IMG/VR virus record: IMGVR_UViG_3300022750_000005
Coordinates: 1 to 42,581 of that record
Origin: a virus
Length of the DNA stretch: 42,581 nt
Direction: 5' to 3' (one strand)
Shown here: positions 6,317 to 15,119 of the stretch, piece by piece
How positions within the stretch are numbered: the stretch's first letter is position 1
How the letters are laid out: each line of letters opens with the position of its first letter
Translations under genes and position numbers: made by a program
The notes under the pieces: generated by a model
Databases searched by the model: none
Seen by the model: only the letters and a program-made list of their open reading frames with translations
What the model was told of the DNA's origin: nothing

Positions 6317-8597
6317 ACTTTCTAATCAATTTAAACGTAGATAAACCATCTAATTGCCTGTAATTTAATTCCATCAGAAACCCCTTATATGTTTCCGTTT
6401 CATTTGATATAGTAATATACCCATTATGAACAGCAGATGTAGGATTGTCAAATGCATCCTTGATGGATAAATACTCTTCTCTTGAAATAGGGTATTTAAA
6501 ATCCAAATATTCTGCAACAAATAGCGGATCTTCGCCCGATTCAGAAAGTAATATGTCCTGATTTCCTGCAAGCCTTTCGCCAGCAAATGAAGACGGGCAA
6601 TCTACTTCGTCCTGAGTAACGATAAACTTGTTACCCTCTCCATATACGAATTTAACACTTCTATTCGGATATTTTGTAACAATAGGGTAAATGCTGGGAA
6701 TGTTTCTTAGTAAATTTTTAGATACAGTATACCTTAAATTATATGCCGTTTCAGGAGAAAGAACATTTTCAACCGCTGCGAAGTTTTCATCCTTTTCCGC
6801 AACATCTAACATGTTTGGCGCACCATCATATCCTATACTTCTGTTTAGGGCAATAATGAAATTATCGTTATCGTAATCAGTATCGGTGGTGGCCGTCTCA
6901 TCATATGGCATCCTTCTAATTTCTTCCAATATGTAAGCAGAACCAATATACGGGGAAAGCTTCTCTAATGTCTGATCAATACTTTTCATCCCTAAAGTAT
7001 ACTGAGACTTTGAACAGTATTCCCCAAGCCCGTTAAGAGATGTTGTTTGCCACTTTTCAAACCCGATCAAAATATCATTATAAGCATATTCTTGAGCAAT
7101 ACTCCTTCTTATATCCGGCACATGCTCTAACTTCATTATTTCCTTATTCTGATAAAAGAAGTTTTTTCGCTCCCATCTTAATTTATAGGATGACCCCCAC
7201 TTTTCAAATCCAATGCCGATATTATCTATCGAATCTAGTGTATCAAATAATTCATTGCACGTTGACTGAATGCCATATGTTTTATCTCCTATAGTGGGAT
7301 ATTGCCTGATCATTACGCCACTGGTTATAGCAGCAAAAGAGCCACACCCATTTTCATCTTCGGAGTATGGGGTAGCGTCTATTCGTCCATAATAAGAGGA
7401 ACGAACCGGATCAGGGACATCTAGTATACCTTCGCACACCCTTGCAATAGTTTCAAATAAGCCTTGAGCCTTAGATATTGATGGGTCTGCAATGTTAATT
7501 GTAGATATTTGAATTTCAGAAGTTGTAAATATGGCATTGTCTACCTTCCTAATTCCATCCCCAACGACTAACCCGGGCGGGAAATGTCTTATAGCAATCC
7601 ATATCTTTTGTCCAGGAGGAAGTATTATTTGAGTTTTTAAATATCCGTTATATAGGTATGTTGATTCTGCAGAGAAATATACAACTGTTCTATCCGGTAC
7701 TAAATTAATATATGTCGCCCCGTCTGCAAAAACAGGCGTATTTCCATATATAAGAGCAAACGTTTCGGTATATTCAAAGTCTGCAACAATTAAATCAGAT
7801 TCCCAACCTATAATCCCTTTAACATTAATTAGTATGTCAACTGTTTGATTTTCTCCTGTTGAATTCTGATAGAAAAATGGTAAATCTCCTGCATTATTTC
7901 CGCTATATAATAGCTGGGGCGTGTCTGTTGGAGAAAAGAACCCATCTCCTTCAGAGGACTCTTTAAATCCTGGTAAAGAAAAGTATGAAAATTGATCATC
8001 AAAGCTAACCTCGGCACTTTGATCTGATACGTCTATTAATCCATAGTTGCCAACTGCCGCCAATGCTTTGCTATGTAGGTGCAAATCATAAGGTAGATCA
8101 ATATCTGAAATAGTTAATCCATCCAATGTATTATTTGAAAACAATTCAATTTTAGTATCAGCCCTGGATTTAAATTTCTGGTTTAGCCCCTGCTCAATTA
8201 AAGGCACGTTGGTTTCTTCGTCTCCTATGCTTATTTCCTTTAGATCTAAAATACCAGTGAATATTTCATCAAAATCACATAGTGTGGAATTACCCCCTTT
8301 TTCATAATCATCTGAATAATCACTATTGTAAGATGAACTAGTTTGCAATACATCGCACTCGCACGATTCCTCGATAAGTATTTTTATCTCTTCGTCTAGC
8401 CCGTAATTGTTATAAATATTATCAATAAATTCTTTTCCTGCACCGCAAATAAACGCAAGGGAAAGTATTTGAGAATAGTTTACACCGTGGTATTTAGGCG
8501 AACGGGTAATTCCAAATTGTGCATCCTTCCAGCCCTTAGGATCGCTAGGCAATACATAAACGCCTTCTACATTATGAGTTAAAGTATATCTAAACAA
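6309..8597 (-). CDS. large tail protein (distal tail or baseplate hub type)
   Basis: This gene encodes 762 residues. It follows the tape measure gene, overlapping it by eight bases, which is the usual place of distal tail and tail-associated hub proteins. The N-terminus (MFRYTLTHNVEGVYVLPSDP) and the 'GWKDAQFGITRSPKYHG' stretch at about 22-38 match a family that recurs at this position in Bacteroidota siphophages. Two Cys residues near 78-80 (CECD) and a pair near 400-430 are noticeable. The protein is mainly beta with scattered aromatic-rich segments and has no visible hydrolase motif. It probably forms the tail tip platform that holds the three smaller downstream proteins. Confidence 0.65.
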   Translation of the reverse strand: MFRYTLTHNVEGVYVLPSDPKGWKDAQFGITRSPKYHGVNYSQILSLAFICGAGKEFIDNIYNNYGLDEEIKILIEESCECDVLQTSSSYNSDYSDDYEKGGNSTLCDFDEIFTGILDLKEISIGDEETNVPLIEQGLNQKFKSRADTKIELFSNNTLDGLTISDIDLPYDLHLHSKALAAVGNYGLIDVSDQSAEVSFDDQFSYFSLPGFKESSEGDGFFSPTDTPQLLYSGNNAGDLPFFYQNSTGENQTVDILINVKGIIGWESDLIVADFEYTETFALIYGNTPVFADGATYINLVPDRTVVYFSAESTYLYNGYLKTQIILPPGQKIWIAIRHFPPGLVVGDGIRKVDNAIFTTSEIQISTINIADPSISKAQGLFETIARVCEGILDVPDPVRSSYYGRIDATPYSEDENGCGSFAAITSGVMIRQYPTIGDKTYGIQSTCNELFDTLDSIDNIGIGFEKWGSSYKLRWERKNFFYQNKEIMKLEHVPDIRRSIAQEYAYNDILIGFEKWQTTSLNGLGEYCSKSQYTLGMKSIDQTLEKLSPYIGSAYILEEIRRMPYDETATTDTDYDNDNFIIALNRSIGYDGAPNMLDVAEKDENFAAVENVLSPETAYNLRYTVSKNLLRNIPSIYPIVTKYPNRSVKFVYGEGNKFIVTQDEVDCPSSFAGERLAGNQDILLSESGEDPLFVAEYLDFKYPISREEYLSIKDAFDNPTSAVHNGYITISNETETYKGFLMELNYRQLDGLSTFKLIRKYD

Positions 8598-11067
8598 AAT
8601 TACGCCCTCCCTGCTTTGGCATTTCGTGCCAGTTGCTGATTTTTACTGAACCATTTCTTTTTACCGCTCTTTCCAAATCCGAAGTATCAAATTCTGTTTT
8701 TTTTCCGACCTTCTTCATCATTTTATTATAGCGCTGTTCTTTTTGCCTTTTTACTTCATCAGCTTTATTAAGCGCAGGTAGCACCCATGCACGGTTAATA
8801 TAATCTTCCAGTTTATTATTTCTTACTGCCCATAAAAGGCCTAGATTATCGCTCGTTTCTTTAGCAGTCATTACTGATTCGCCTTTAGATAACTTGGCAT
8901 CTATCGAATCACTCGTACCCGTTCCCTTGCCTTGTAAATCAATTACCCCATCTTTGTATTTAGGTATAGGCCGTGCGCTTACAATAGCCAATTGAGCAGC
9001 ACCAGCAATAGCGGCAAATGCCATTAATGGAATTACAGGAGCGGCCTTTGCAATAGCCGCAGCCGTGCTTATTATAATATTGAATATTGCAGTATCCTTA
9101 TCTGCTTTGGCTTGTTTGGCCTTAACTTGTCTTTCGTATGCTACCTGTCTTTGCTGAATCTGTTTTAATTGTGCGTTATATTTAGCCTCTGAGATTATTC
9201 CAGATTCTAATTGCTGTTTTAAAACCTCCTGTTTAGCCTGACTTACTTTTTGAGAATCTGATATTTCAGCCTGTGATCTTGCCTGTTGATTCTGAGCCAG
9301 CCCATTATAAATGGCCTCTGTTTGAGAGAATCCAAAATCAAGTGCTTGCATAAGAAAGGCTTTTTTCTTCGCCTGAGCCTCTGAATATGCTTTCACGTCC
9401 TGATCATACAAGGCTTTTTTCTTCGCCTGTATTTCTAATTCAATATCTAAAGTAGACTTTCCGGCCTCTTGGTTAAGTATCTTCTTATTCTCTAAGGCTC
9501 CTAGTTCAAGTTTTAATTCATCATTTCTTATCTGATCAATAGACTTATTCTGATCTCTGATATGAAGCAATTGATTCTTTGCATTCTCATCAATATCCTG
9601 AATGGATTTATTGTAATTATCTTCTGCAAGCTTCCTTTCAGCCTCGGAACGTGCTTTATCAGAAGCCAACCGTTTAGCGTTTGCATCCGCTTGAGCCTTT
9701 ACTAAATCATCTAAATATTTTTTATTAAGGGTGGCAATCTCTAAATCAATCTGAGAAGTATCTTTCCCATACTGTTTTAATAGCGCTCTTTGTGCCTCAA
9801 GTGAATTAATCTTAATAGACAGAACCTCTTTAGATAATTCTTGCTCTACTTTTATATTCGTAATTGCGGCCGCCTCTCTAGTTCTTTCAACAGCTTTAAT
9901 AGCTTCGGTACGTTCTGCAATATCCTTTTCAATCAATTGAGATTGAATAGCGGCGTACTTCTCAGAAAGAATCTCTGATCTACCAGCCAATTCAATGATC
10001 TTTTGTAAGGCATCTACTTGTTTTTGTGCCTGATCATCCGAGATAGACAACAATCCTTCCTGAGCCTTAATTTGCTCACGATATAAATTTAAAAGCTGTT
10101 CTGCTGTTTGAGCCTGAGATATCTGAGCCGTAATAGCCTTTAATGTGTCTACCTGAGCAGACTTATTTGTGTTTCTATTGGCTACTGCAAGGATATTTTG
10201 TTGTGTTAAGTTGTCGTAATACCTTTTTTGCAGTTCAAAATTAGCCTTTAGATTATTGTTTTCTGTTTCTTGCGCTTCGTTAACAATGGCTAATCGTGTC
10301 GTAACATCTATAGCCCTGTTTCTGGTTTGTTTTAATAAAGCCCCGATAATTAAATCCGCCTGCTTCGATTCCACGCCTAGTAAACGCATTTCATCCTGAA
10401 TAGCATCTAATTCAATAGAAAGATTATACGCCTGATCATACGCTTCGCCCATTGATTTAGCAAGTCCCGTATTACCTATTGCCTGTGCCGCTAATCCAGC
10501 ACCCGGGATAATAGCATTAAGAGCAATGATAAGACCGCCTTTTAATCCCTCTGATAATGATTCTGATTCAGTAAAAAAATCACTTATTGCACTTCCTGTA
10601 GATGCCAGTTTCCCTGTTAATACATCTGTGGCAGCGCCAACCCCTGCAAACGTAGCTTCTAGCTTTGCAGCTCCTTCGTCCGTTGATTTAATAAAGGCCA
10701 TTACCGAAGCAAAAGCACCTATAACAAGCGTAAGCGCACCTAATAACCCTACTCCTATTAATCCGGTTAATGCTTTTACCCCTCCACCCGCTTTAGTTGC
10801 GCTCGCACCTATTGAAGAAACGCCATCACCAACACTGCGGGCAGACAATGCAGCACTCTCCAAATCATTTATAAAATTTCCGAAAGGAAGGTTTTGTAAT
10901 ACCCCTTTTACTGTACTACCTAATTTATTAAATGATGTTTCGGTATTTTTTGCAGCAACTTTTCCTTTATTCTCTAAACTGGAAAAAGACGACTCGGCAA
11001 TCTTGAGTTGTTTTTTCAAGTCTGATAAATCGCCTTCAAATTTTATTACCTCTACTTCGGTTGCCAT
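8590..11067 (-). CDS. tail tape measure protein
   Basis: This gene encodes 825 residues, mostly helical, and is the longest gene in the window. Hydrophobic segments occur near 97-130 (GLIGVGLLGALTLVIGAFAS), near 175-200, and near 655-690 (IIISTAAAIAKAAPVIPLMA). Long Gln/Ala/Lys/Glu-rich coiled coils lie between about 210 and 640. This is the classic tape measure layout, which fixes tail length and enters the host envelope during injection. Its ATG overlaps the stop of the chaperone extension by one base (TAATG at 11067). It directly follows the predicted frameshifted chaperone pair, the standard order in siphoviruses. The call is secure from length, composition and synteny. Confidence 0.93.
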   Translation of the reverse strand: MATEVEVIKFEGDLSDLKKQLKIAESSFSSLENKGKVAAKNTETSFNKLGSTVKGVLQNLPFGNFINDLESAALSARSVGDGVSSIGASATKAGGGVKALTGLIGVGLLGALTLVIGAFASVMAFIKSTDEGAAKLEATFAGVGAATDVLTGKLASTGSAISDFFTESESLSEGLKGGLIIALNAIIPGAGLAAQAIGNTGLAKSMGEAYDQAYNLSIELDAIQDEMRLLGVESKQADLIIGALLKQTRNRAIDVTTRLAIVNEAQETENNNLKANFELQKRYYDNLTQQNILAVANRNTNKSAQVDTLKAITAQISQAQTAEQLLNLYREQIKAQEGLLSISDDQAQKQVDALQKIIELAGRSEILSEKYAAIQSQLIEKDIAERTEAIKAVERTREAAAITNIKVEQELSKEVLSIKINSLEAQRALLKQYGKDTSQIDLEIATLNKKYLDDLVKAQADANAKRLASDKARSEAERKLAEDNYNKSIQDIDENAKNQLLHIRDQNKSIDQIRNDELKLELGALENKKILNQEAGKSTLDIELEIQAKKKALYDQDVKAYSEAQAKKKAFLMQALDFGFSQTEAIYNGLAQNQQARSQAEISDSQKVSQAKQEVLKQQLESGIISEAKYNAQLKQIQQRQVAYERQVKAKQAKADKDTAIFNIIISTAAAIAKAAPVIPLMAFAAIAGAAQLAIVSARPIPKYKDGVIDLQGKGTGTSDSIDAKLSKGESVMTAKETSDNLGLLWAVRNNKLEDYINRAWVLPALNKADEVKRQKEQRYNKMMKKVGKKTEFDTSDLERAVKRNGSVKISNWHEMPKQGGRNFV

Positions 11068-11312
11068 TATACAGGTGTTTTTACTGTCTCTCGATTATTT
11101 TTATCTACAATGAATTTAAGTAATTGCAAATACTCCCCGATTGACCGCTGTTCTATCTTTTCTTTCTCACTTATACTGCCCCCTGCAAGGCGCATAAGTT
11201 CTTCTTGGTATTGCTCTTCGATCTTAATTATATCTACTTTATGAGATAGGCTTCGTACATCTTCTCTCTCGCTTTCAGTGTCGCTATCGAATTGTCCATA
11301 TATACGTCCCAA
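11067..11312 (-). CDS. tail assembly chaperone, -1 frame extension (gpT-like)
   Basis: This open frame lies in the -1 frame relative to the upstream chaperone gene and overlaps its 3' end by 79 bases. The only independent start is a poor TTG, and there is no ATG. The -1 frame stays open upstream past two perfect slippery heptamers, so the natural product is probably a fusion of about 258 residues made by ribosomal slippage. The extension is charged and helical (EEQYQEELMRLAGG), as expected for the part that binds the tape measure. It ends at the tape measure start codon. This matches the lambda G/GT arrangement. Confidence 0.75.
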   Translation of the reverse strand: MGRIYGQFDSDTESEREDVRSLSHKVDIIKIEEQYQEELMRLAGGSISEKEKIEQRSIGEYLQLLKFIVDKNNRETVKTPV

Positions 11313-11842
11313 TCGCTTTCCAATTTTTGTAAAAATGGAATAGATTTCATTAATCCCATTTTGTAAAAAAAATCGTACAAGCCCCCCTGGCTGTCTTTTC
11401 TGAATTGAGCAACCTTTTCTAAATGAATGGTCATATCAACAACATAAGGTTTTTCATCTTCACGAATATACTTTAAAGCCAGTACATCAAACCACAATTC
11501 CTCATGAATCCATATGTCCTTTCTTGTCTCCATCTCAGCGACTGCGAAACCAATCATTCCCAAGTCTGGATTCTTACCACTATTCAATGCTTTCTTAATA
11601 ACTGCAAAACAACGATCTAATTCTGTATCTGATAATCCTGAATCAATACGTTTCAATCTCTTATGTATTTCTTTTATCCTGTTTACCGGATAGTCAAAAT
11701 CATTATTAGGAACGTAGTATATTTTAGCATTTGAATCCACAAAAGCCTTTTGCATGTTCTCAAAGCCTGATTTCTTGGACTGAGAGTTAAAGTAAACTTT
11801 CAAAACAGCCTTTCCAAATAGCCAGTATAGTAATTTGTTCAT
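11234..11842 (-). CDS. tail assembly chaperone (gpG-like)
   Basis: This gene encodes 202 residues and is helical. It lies immediately before the tape measure gene, where siphoviruses encode the tail assembly chaperone. No sequence motif is diagnostic; the family is known to diverge beyond recognition. The call rests on position and on the overlapping -1 frame (see 11067-11312). In-frame heptamers G GGG GGC (plus 11381-11387) and T TTT TTT (plus 11366-11372) precede the stop at 11234-11236. The start overlaps the stop of the upstream 50-residue membrane gene (ATGA, 11839-11842). Confidence 0.72.
   Translation of the reverse strand: MNKLLYWLFGKAVLKVYFNSQSKKSGFENMQKAFVDSNAKIYYVPNNDFDYPVNRIKEIHKRLKRIDSGLSDTELDRCFAVIKKALNSGKNPDLGMIGFAVAEMETRKDIWIHEELWFDVLALKYIREDEKPYVVDMTIHLEKVAQFRKDSQGGLYDFFYKMGLMKSIPFLQKLESDWDVYMDNSIATLKAREKMYEAYLIK
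11366..11387 (-). promoter_or_regulatory. candidate -1 programmed frameshift region (two slippery heptamers)
   Basis: Codon boundaries counted back from the stop at 11234 give CAG GGG GGC and, three codons later, GAT TTT TTT TAC. Both contain a perfect X XXY YYZ heptamer (G GGG GGC and T TTT TTT). The -1 frame is open from before these sites through to the tape measure start. Slippage at T TTT TTT would join residues 1-159 to a 99-residue extension. Confidence 0.72.
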
Positions 11843-11991
11843 CTTTTAATGAATGAAAGGGTGTTAAAACAAATAATCGAAGCAAACAAAGATGCGTTTA
11901 CCCATTGCATATATATAAGAGAATAAACAACCCCGATAACCGTAATAAGCTGAACTAATCCCTGATACATGTGGCTTAATTTACTCGACAT
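11839..11991 (-). CDS. small membrane protein (50 aa)
   Basis: This short gene encodes MSSKLSHMYQGLVQLITVIG and 30 further residues, with two predicted membrane segments (about 13-28 and 33-46). It overlaps the upstream gene's stop by eleven bases. Its TGA overlaps the chaperone start (ATGA). These junctions support real coding despite its size. It lies with the 93-residue membrane protein between terminase and tail genes. Function is not recognisable; a minor virion or host-membrane role is possible. Confidence 0.6.
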   Translation of the reverse strand: MSSKLSHMYQGLVQLITVIGVVYSLIYMQWVNASLFASIICFNTLSFIKR

Positions 11992-12262
11992 AATGATATA
12001 ATGCTTTGTTGAACACTGAAGCTATTAGAACGCATACAAGCCATTCTTTCCAGTCATTGTGATAAATGATAAGGTAGAACACCGTACCCCAAACAGAGGC
12101 CATGCAAGGAGGGCATTCAAAGAAAGGTTTTCTTGCTGATTTATTCGTTATAATTGAATTAAACCAATTGCGAACAATATTAAATGCCATTCCTTCCCGT
12201 GTAATAACGAATATGGATAGACATAACAGTGAAAGCACGAAGGATATTTCTACGTAATTCAT
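11981..12262 (-). CDS. membrane protein with CPPCxxS motif (DUF1360-like)
   Basis: This gene encodes 93 residues with membrane segments near 5-22, 55-70 and 74-90. The segment KPFFECPPCMASVWGTVFYL (about 45-64) carries a CxxC pair followed by Ser/Val-Trp-Gly. That pattern is reminiscent of DUF1360-type small membrane proteins found in phages and bacteria. It overlaps the upstream 125-residue gene by four bases. No function is known for that family. Membrane location is clear from hydrophobicity; the family name is tentative. Confidence 0.6.
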   Translation of the reverse strand: MNYVEISFVLSLLCLSIFVITREGMAFNIVRNWFNSIITNKSARKPFFECPPCMASVWGTVFYLIIYHNDWKEWLVCVLIASVFNKALYHYVE

Positions 12263-12636
12263 ACTTTTATACTTGTTTCTGTGAGTTTATTAATTGAATC
12301 GTCTGTATGCAGCTTCTGGAATATAACTGTAAGGCAATCGTATTCTATTGTATCTATCGTAAAAGGAATAATATCATTCCCATCCTCTTCTTCTGCAATC
12401 CACAATTTAAAATAGAAATTAGGGGAATAAAAGTCTGGATAAGGCTCATTCATATCAATAGAAACCGTCTTATCGTATAGGCTTGGGATAGCTGACTGAA
12501 CAGACACATATCCAGTTGCAATGTTCTCAATGAAAACATACACTTCATCGGACGTTTCAACCGTTCCAATGATTAAATCTCCTGTACATACAGGTACTGG
12601 TTTCGCTTCAATGCAATTCGTGCAGTTCATAACCAA
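12259..12636 (-). CDS. conserved virion-module protein, unknown
   Basis: This gene encodes 125 residues, with an internal Met at codon 3 that is equally plausible as a start. The N-terminus has a cysteine cluster (MNCTNCIEAKPVPVC) and the rest is strand-rich and acidic (SIDMNEPYPDFYSPNFYFKL). It follows the large terminase by six bases. The cysteine-rich start recalls other virion-module proteins here (5798-6316 and 35760-36752), which may share metal binding or disulphide-stabilised folds. Function cannot be assigned. Confidence 0.55.
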   Translation of the reverse strand: MVMNCTNCIEAKPVPVCTGDLIIGTVETSDEVYVFIENIATGYVSVQSAIPSLYDKTVSIDMNEPYPDFYSPNFYFKLWIAEEEDGNDIIPFTIDTIEYDCLTVIFQKLHTDDSINKLTETSIKV

Positions 12637-12642
12637 ATATAA

Positions 12643-13947
12643 TTATTTAATTCGTGTTTTCATTATCCACTCCTTTAAAAAGGTATTAATTAGATATCTA
12701 AGGCAATCAGCATGATCTGCGAGTTGATTCACGTCTTTACGATCCCTTTTAATAATTGACCCAAAAGCATCACATTGAACGCCTGACATATCCCGTTTTA
12801 AATTTACGCATGTTTTAGGGTTTATCTTAAAGTCTGGGAAATTATGTAAGAAAAAGTTTGAATCAGCCCTTGAGTTTTCATGTGTAGGATTTGATTTAAC
12901 CTTAATTTGAGCAGAAGCAAGATTCAGACCTCTCTGTAGCTGTAAGTAAAGGCTTGCATTATCCCTTTGGCCTATTTCACCTCTATTACCCATTGCATCC
13001 CCCGTAATTAGCATTGTCCTGGTATTGGCGCCATACTTAGATTGTATTCGCTCAATCATAGTGTGAATAGAACCATTAGGGATACTGAATTCATCAAAAA
13101 CATGTACATGTTGCCCTCCCTTATCCGCCCACATATGGAAGAAAATGCACCCAAATGGGTTTAAATTGAAATCTATTGCTAAATATAATTGCTTTGCCGG
13201 ATCATATTGCGCCTTTTCTGAGCAGTGTTTTGATTCTGAATAAGCATAGAAGAACGGGTTTATAGCCTTAGGGTCTATGAACTTACCGTATATCTCCTGA
13301 TCAACCATTTCAGGGGACATATCGCCTATTTCTTTTTCAAGCGCTGCAATATCGTCAGGGTGTAATAGTGGATTGTCATAACTACTGAATTCATATATTT
13401 TATATGCCGGATCATCCGTTTTCTTGCATATCGTGTAAAAAGGGTGTTCGCTTCCATCCTTCAGCATTTTACCTTTGGGAACTCCTGCGGCTATAAGTCT
13501 GGAATTAGGGAAATCCATAAGCATCGGTAGAACAGCATTTGTGTATAGGTATCTATCCTTTAGAATAATTCCTGCCTCATTCAGAAAGATTATCATATAA
13601 CCAAATCCTTCCCAATTCTGAGGATTGTCTGCGCTCCTAAAGTCAATAAAAGAGTTGCCTATGGTCATTTTCTTAGCAACCTTGTCGAATGTATGCGGGA
13701 TGTCGTTTTTCTTTAATTCAGGGAGGAAATAGCGCTCATAGTAACGATCTATGTTGCCATTGATGGTGTCGCCCCATAAAATGGGGGAAATGCCCTCTAA
13801 AGCCCATTCTATGATTGCATTTGCAGCGCCTTTAGTTGCTCCGAACCTTCTTCCTTTTGGCACGCCTTTAAACCTGACCCCTTCAGGCCAATCAAAAAAT
13901 ATATCTAATTGCGGATCTGAATAAGAAAGTTCAATTTCCTTTATCAT
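12643..13947 (-). CDS. terL: large terminase subunit
   Basis: This gene encodes 434 residues. The ATPase half shows a variant Walker A, GVPKGRRFGATKGA (about 28-41), and Walker B YMIIFLNEAG (about 115-124). The nuclease half shows the RuvC-like acidic motifs LAIDFNLNPFG (about 250-260), LITGDAMGNRGE (about 310-321) and, near the C-terminus, QLADHADCLRYLI. This is the motor that packages and cuts phage DNA. Length and motif order fit the family. It overlaps the small terminase gene by 17 bases. Unusually, the portal gene is not adjacent: it lies about 12 kb downstream across the contig junction. Confidence 0.95.
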   Translation of the reverse strand: MIKEIELSYSDPQLDIFFDWPEGVRFKGVPKGRRFGATKGAANAIIEWALEGISPILWGDTINGNIDRYYERYFLPELKKNDIPHTFDKVAKKMTIGNSFIDFRSADNPQNWEGFGYMIIFLNEAGIILKDRYLYTNAVLPMLMDFPNSRLIAAGVPKGKMLKDGSEHPFYTICKKTDDPAYKIYEFSSYDNPLLHPDDIAALEKEIGDMSPEMVDQEIYGKFIDPKAINPFFYAYSESKHCSEKAQYDPAKQLYLAIDFNLNPFGCIFFHMWADKGGQHVHVFDEFSIPNGSIHTMIERIQSKYGANTRTMLITGDAMGNRGEIGQRDNASLYLQLQRGLNLASAQIKVKSNPTHENSRADSNFFLHNFPDFKINPKTCVNLKRDMSGVQCDAFGSIIKRDRKDVNQLADHADCLRYLINTFLKEWIMKTRIK

Positions 13948-14425
13948 CCTTGCTATTGAGAACTCTACGTGTAATTCTTATCTCATTAACTGTAATGTCT
14001 GTATTCATTTTTTCAGCTAACCCCTGCTTTCTTGCAATGATATTAGCGTTTAGAAGATCTGAAGCGGCACCTGAAAATTGCTGTTCAGTTATAGTATCTT
14101 CGATTAATGCTATGATAGTATTATAATCGTGGGAATTTTCTCTAAGACTTCCTTTAAAAATCCTAAAATAAGCTTCATTACACCCTAAATAAAGGCATAA
14201 TCCACCCATTGTATAGGCTCTCATCTTAGGAACGACAGCCAAGCTAATCTCTCCTTGGTATGCAAAAGGCTTGCTTTCTAGGTGTGGATTTTCATCACAC
14301 CATTTAAAATACTCACACGCAGCCTCCCAAAGAAGTTCAGGAGATGCAAATAGCTTATCTTTGCCATGCTTGCTCCTTTGCTTCCAGAATTGGTTTCCCT
14401 TTTCAAAGGGTTTGCCTCCTGCCAT
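13931..14425 (-). CDS. terS: small terminase / DNA-packaging protein
   Basis: This gene encodes 164 residues. The N-terminus (MAGGKPFEKGNQFWKQRSKH) with its KGNxFW pattern, and the middle part with YTMGGLCLYLGCNEAYFRIF (about 72-91), match the DNA-packaging proteins typical of Bacteroidota phages. The conserved GLAEKM and TDITVN stretches near the C-terminus also fit. It probably recognises the packaging site and recruits the large terminase encoded just downstream. The start overlaps the preceding small gene's stop by one base. Assignment relies on both motifs and synteny. Confidence 0.85.
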   Translation of the reverse strand: MAGGKPFEKGNQFWKQRSKHGKDKLFASPELLWEAACEYFKWCDENPHLESKPFAYQGEISLAVVPKMRAYTMGGLCLYLGCNEAYFRIFKGSLRENSHDYNTIIALIEDTITEQQFSGAASDLLNANIIARKQGLAEKMNTDITVNEIRITRRVLNSKDDKGN

Positions 14426-14628
14426 TAGTTTATTAGTCCGTTATAAGTATGAAATGCCTGTTTATCCATTCTTATCTCCCACTCTATGAATTCTCTTTGT
14501 TTTTCCGTTAAGTCGTATGATCTTAGCTTGTATTCATTTATAAGAATGTTTGTTCTAACATTAGCATTATGCGCCAATACTTTCAACATGAAGTCGATTC
14601 TCCTTTGAGCCAAGTCTAGTGATGCCAT
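14425..14628 (-). CDS. small unknown protein (67 aa)
   Basis: This gene encodes 67 residues (MASLDLAQRRIDFMLKVLAH...), helical and charged, ending TYNGLIN. It is coupled to the small terminase by a one-base overlap and follows the previous gene by one base. It is possibly an accessory packaging or regulatory protein, but nothing in the sequence identifies it. Confidence 0.55.
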   Translation of the reverse strand: MASLDLAQRRIDFMLKVLAHNANVRTNILINEYKLRSYDLTEKQREFIEWEIRMDKQAFHTYNGLIN

Positions 14629-14629
14629 G

Positions 14630-14839
14630 TTATCTTGAATGGTTAAATAAGACTGTGTTTTTATCTACTATTCTCCATCTGTGTTTGGCTTCACGGCAGC
14701 ACACAGGGGCTAATTTAAAATTGAACTCTGTAATTTCTTCAATAAAATACCTTTGGCACTCATAAGTAACTATATCGCCTACTTTATGACCTCTTTTAGG
14801 TTCTGGCTTTTCAAACCAAGATTTTATAAATCTGAACAT
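14630..14839 (-). CDS. small unknown protein (69 aa)
   Basis: This gene encodes 69 residues beginning MFRFIKSWFEKPEPKRGHKV. An amphipathic N-terminal helix precedes a compact strand-rich part (VGDIVTYECQRYFIEEITEF) that looks SH3-like. Two adjacent cysteines occur near 47-48 (CCREAKHRW). It overlaps the upstream gene by 16 bases. Function unknown. Confidence 0.55.
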   Translation of the reverse strand: MFRFIKSWFEKPEPKRGHKVGDIVTYECQRYFIEEITEFNFKLAPVCCREAKHRWRIVDKNTVLFNHSR

Positions 14840-15117
14840 GGGCTATTGAATAGTTGATAATCAATTACGCACGAAAATACGTGATCTGTACCTTCTTTTC
14901 TAATATAAACATCAAATAATACGCCTGTTGCTGGATCTCTCATTACTCCACTCTTACCGAAACGGAGATAGTCGCACATTTCAGCTATATTATCATTAGC
15001 TTCTTTGGCTCTCTGATTGATTAGTTTTTTAACTTCTAAACCCGCAATGAATATATTAAAGTCAATACGTTCTTCGATGCTCATGTTTGGGAATTCCAAT
15101 ATCTCAATATTACTCAT
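14824..15117 (-). CDS. unknown protein (97 aa)
   Basis: This gene encodes 97 residues (MSNIEILEFPNMSIEERIDF...). The C-terminal half (DPATGVLFDVYIRKEGTDHV) appears strand-rich. There are no membrane segments. It starts two bases after the stop of the frameshifted small zinc-type gene, so it is part of the same operon. No family recognised. Confidence 0.5.
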   Translation of the reverse strand: MSNIEILEFPNMSIEERIDFNIFIAGLEVKKLINQRAKEANDNIAEMCDYLRFGKSGVMRDPATGVLFDVYIRKEGTDHVFSCVIDYQLFNSPCSDL

Positions 15118-15119
15118 CC

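Noticed and set aside
10526-11113. 195-codon open frame on plus, antisense to the tape measure gene
   Set aside because: It lies wholly opposite a confident gene, has Pro/Ala/Ser-rich composition expected of an antisense shadow, and has no promoter or neighbour on that strand.
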